A stretch of DNA of 64,000 nucleotides from Geosiphon pyriformis (lineage: Eukaryota; Glomeromycota; Glomeromycetes; Archaeosporales; Geosiphonaceae): positions 432,984 to 496,983 of the forward strand of contig JAAOMT010000200.1 of assembly GCA_016748015.1 (NCBI GenBank), written 5' to 3'. Below the pieces are notes generated by a model that saw nothing but the letters and a program-made list of their open reading frames with translations, ran no database searches and was not told the origin of the DNA. The position numbers and the translations under genes are program-made. This document shows positions 63,768 through 64,000 of this stretch, piece by piece; within the stretch, counting starts at the first letter, position 1, and every line of letters starts with the position of its first letter.

Positions 63768-64000
63768 GTATTTACACATGTATATTAGGTCAATCTTCAA
63801 AAACTTTTTTATTCAACATTTTAAGTAACATTGAAAATATTGTGGCTTTTCTGTTTTCTAAGTTTGTAGGCTCTGAAAAATTGTATTTGATCAGATTATG
63901 TATATTAGAAAAGCAAGTTTTCGATTCAGTTAAATTATTTGTGTTGGATATTGAGTTATCTGTTTTATTTGGCAAAACTATTAATGACAAGTTAATTGTT
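63768..64000 (+). pseudogene. LINE3 ORF1, continuation after E3
   Basis: After the duplicated GTAT the plus strand reads LHMYILGQSSKTFLFNILSN, IENIVAFLFSKFVGSEKLYL, then RLCILEKQVFDSVKLFVLDI and ELSVLFGKTINDKLIV. This aligns with LINE1 ORF1 around 45,510-45,700 (KQPLNVSFF, PKFNESLKLLLI, IKLSAISGKTNIDKLI). The frame is open to the window end and continues beyond it. Confidence 0.75.

Overview
This is a eukaryotic, strongly A+T-rich window made almost entirely of decayed retrotransposons. I see no host protein gene, rRNA or tRNA. The LINE proteins and the dUTPase-bearing Ty3/gypsy elements look like those of arbuscular mycorrhizal fungi (Glomeromycotina, for example Gigaspora or Rhizophagus). 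That placement is inference from family resemblance, A+T richness and repeat density, not proof.

Layout. Bases 1-41,748 are a nest of Ty3/gypsy elements, which I call E0 to E5. Element E2 (9,014-18,860, minus strand) lies inside E1 (2,700-22,721, minus; 4-bp target duplication ATGT). E1 lies inside E0 (989-26,512, minus; its 3' part is inverted or outside the window). E0 lies inside an old LTR of the E3 family (26,513-27,798), which also holds a solo LTR. That LTR lies in E4 (27,799-33,775 plus 41,604-41,748, plus strand), and E4's 3' LTR was split by E5 (33,776-41,603, minus; ATAC duplication). E4 itself abuts, and seems to have cut, a minus-strand LINE (41,749-46,200) that carries another solo LTR (42,576-43,489; CTGC duplication). 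A second minus-strand LINE occupies about 47,171-51,660. A third LINE (plus; 52,186-52,657 and 63,768-64,000) is split by E3 (52,658-63,767, minus; GTAT duplication). E3 has a solo LTR inside its reverse transcriptase (57,026-57,892).

Gene order. In E0 to E4, where each part survives, the order is 5' LTR, primer-binding site, gag with a CCHC knuckle, aspartic protease, cysteine-rich zinc module, dUTPase, beta-rich linker, reverse transcriptase, RNase H, integrase, an unrecognised third ORF, polypurine tract, 3' LTR. E5 has the same backbone but no dUTPase. All copies carry stop codons or lost catalytic residues, so none looks autonomous; E2, with about 97% identical LTRs, is the youngest. The decay is almost all C-to-T/G-to-A transitions.

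The most interesting signals are: the dUTPase between protease and reverse transcriptase; the cysteine-rich modules beside it; the conserved ORF after integrase, which in E2 and E5 runs through the polypurine tract into the LTR; short-period tandem arrays (10, 12, 20 and about 19 bp) directly upstream of the TATA box in four LTR families; and two LTR hairpins, one with covarying stem pairs and one whose loop is inverted between the two LTRs of a single element.
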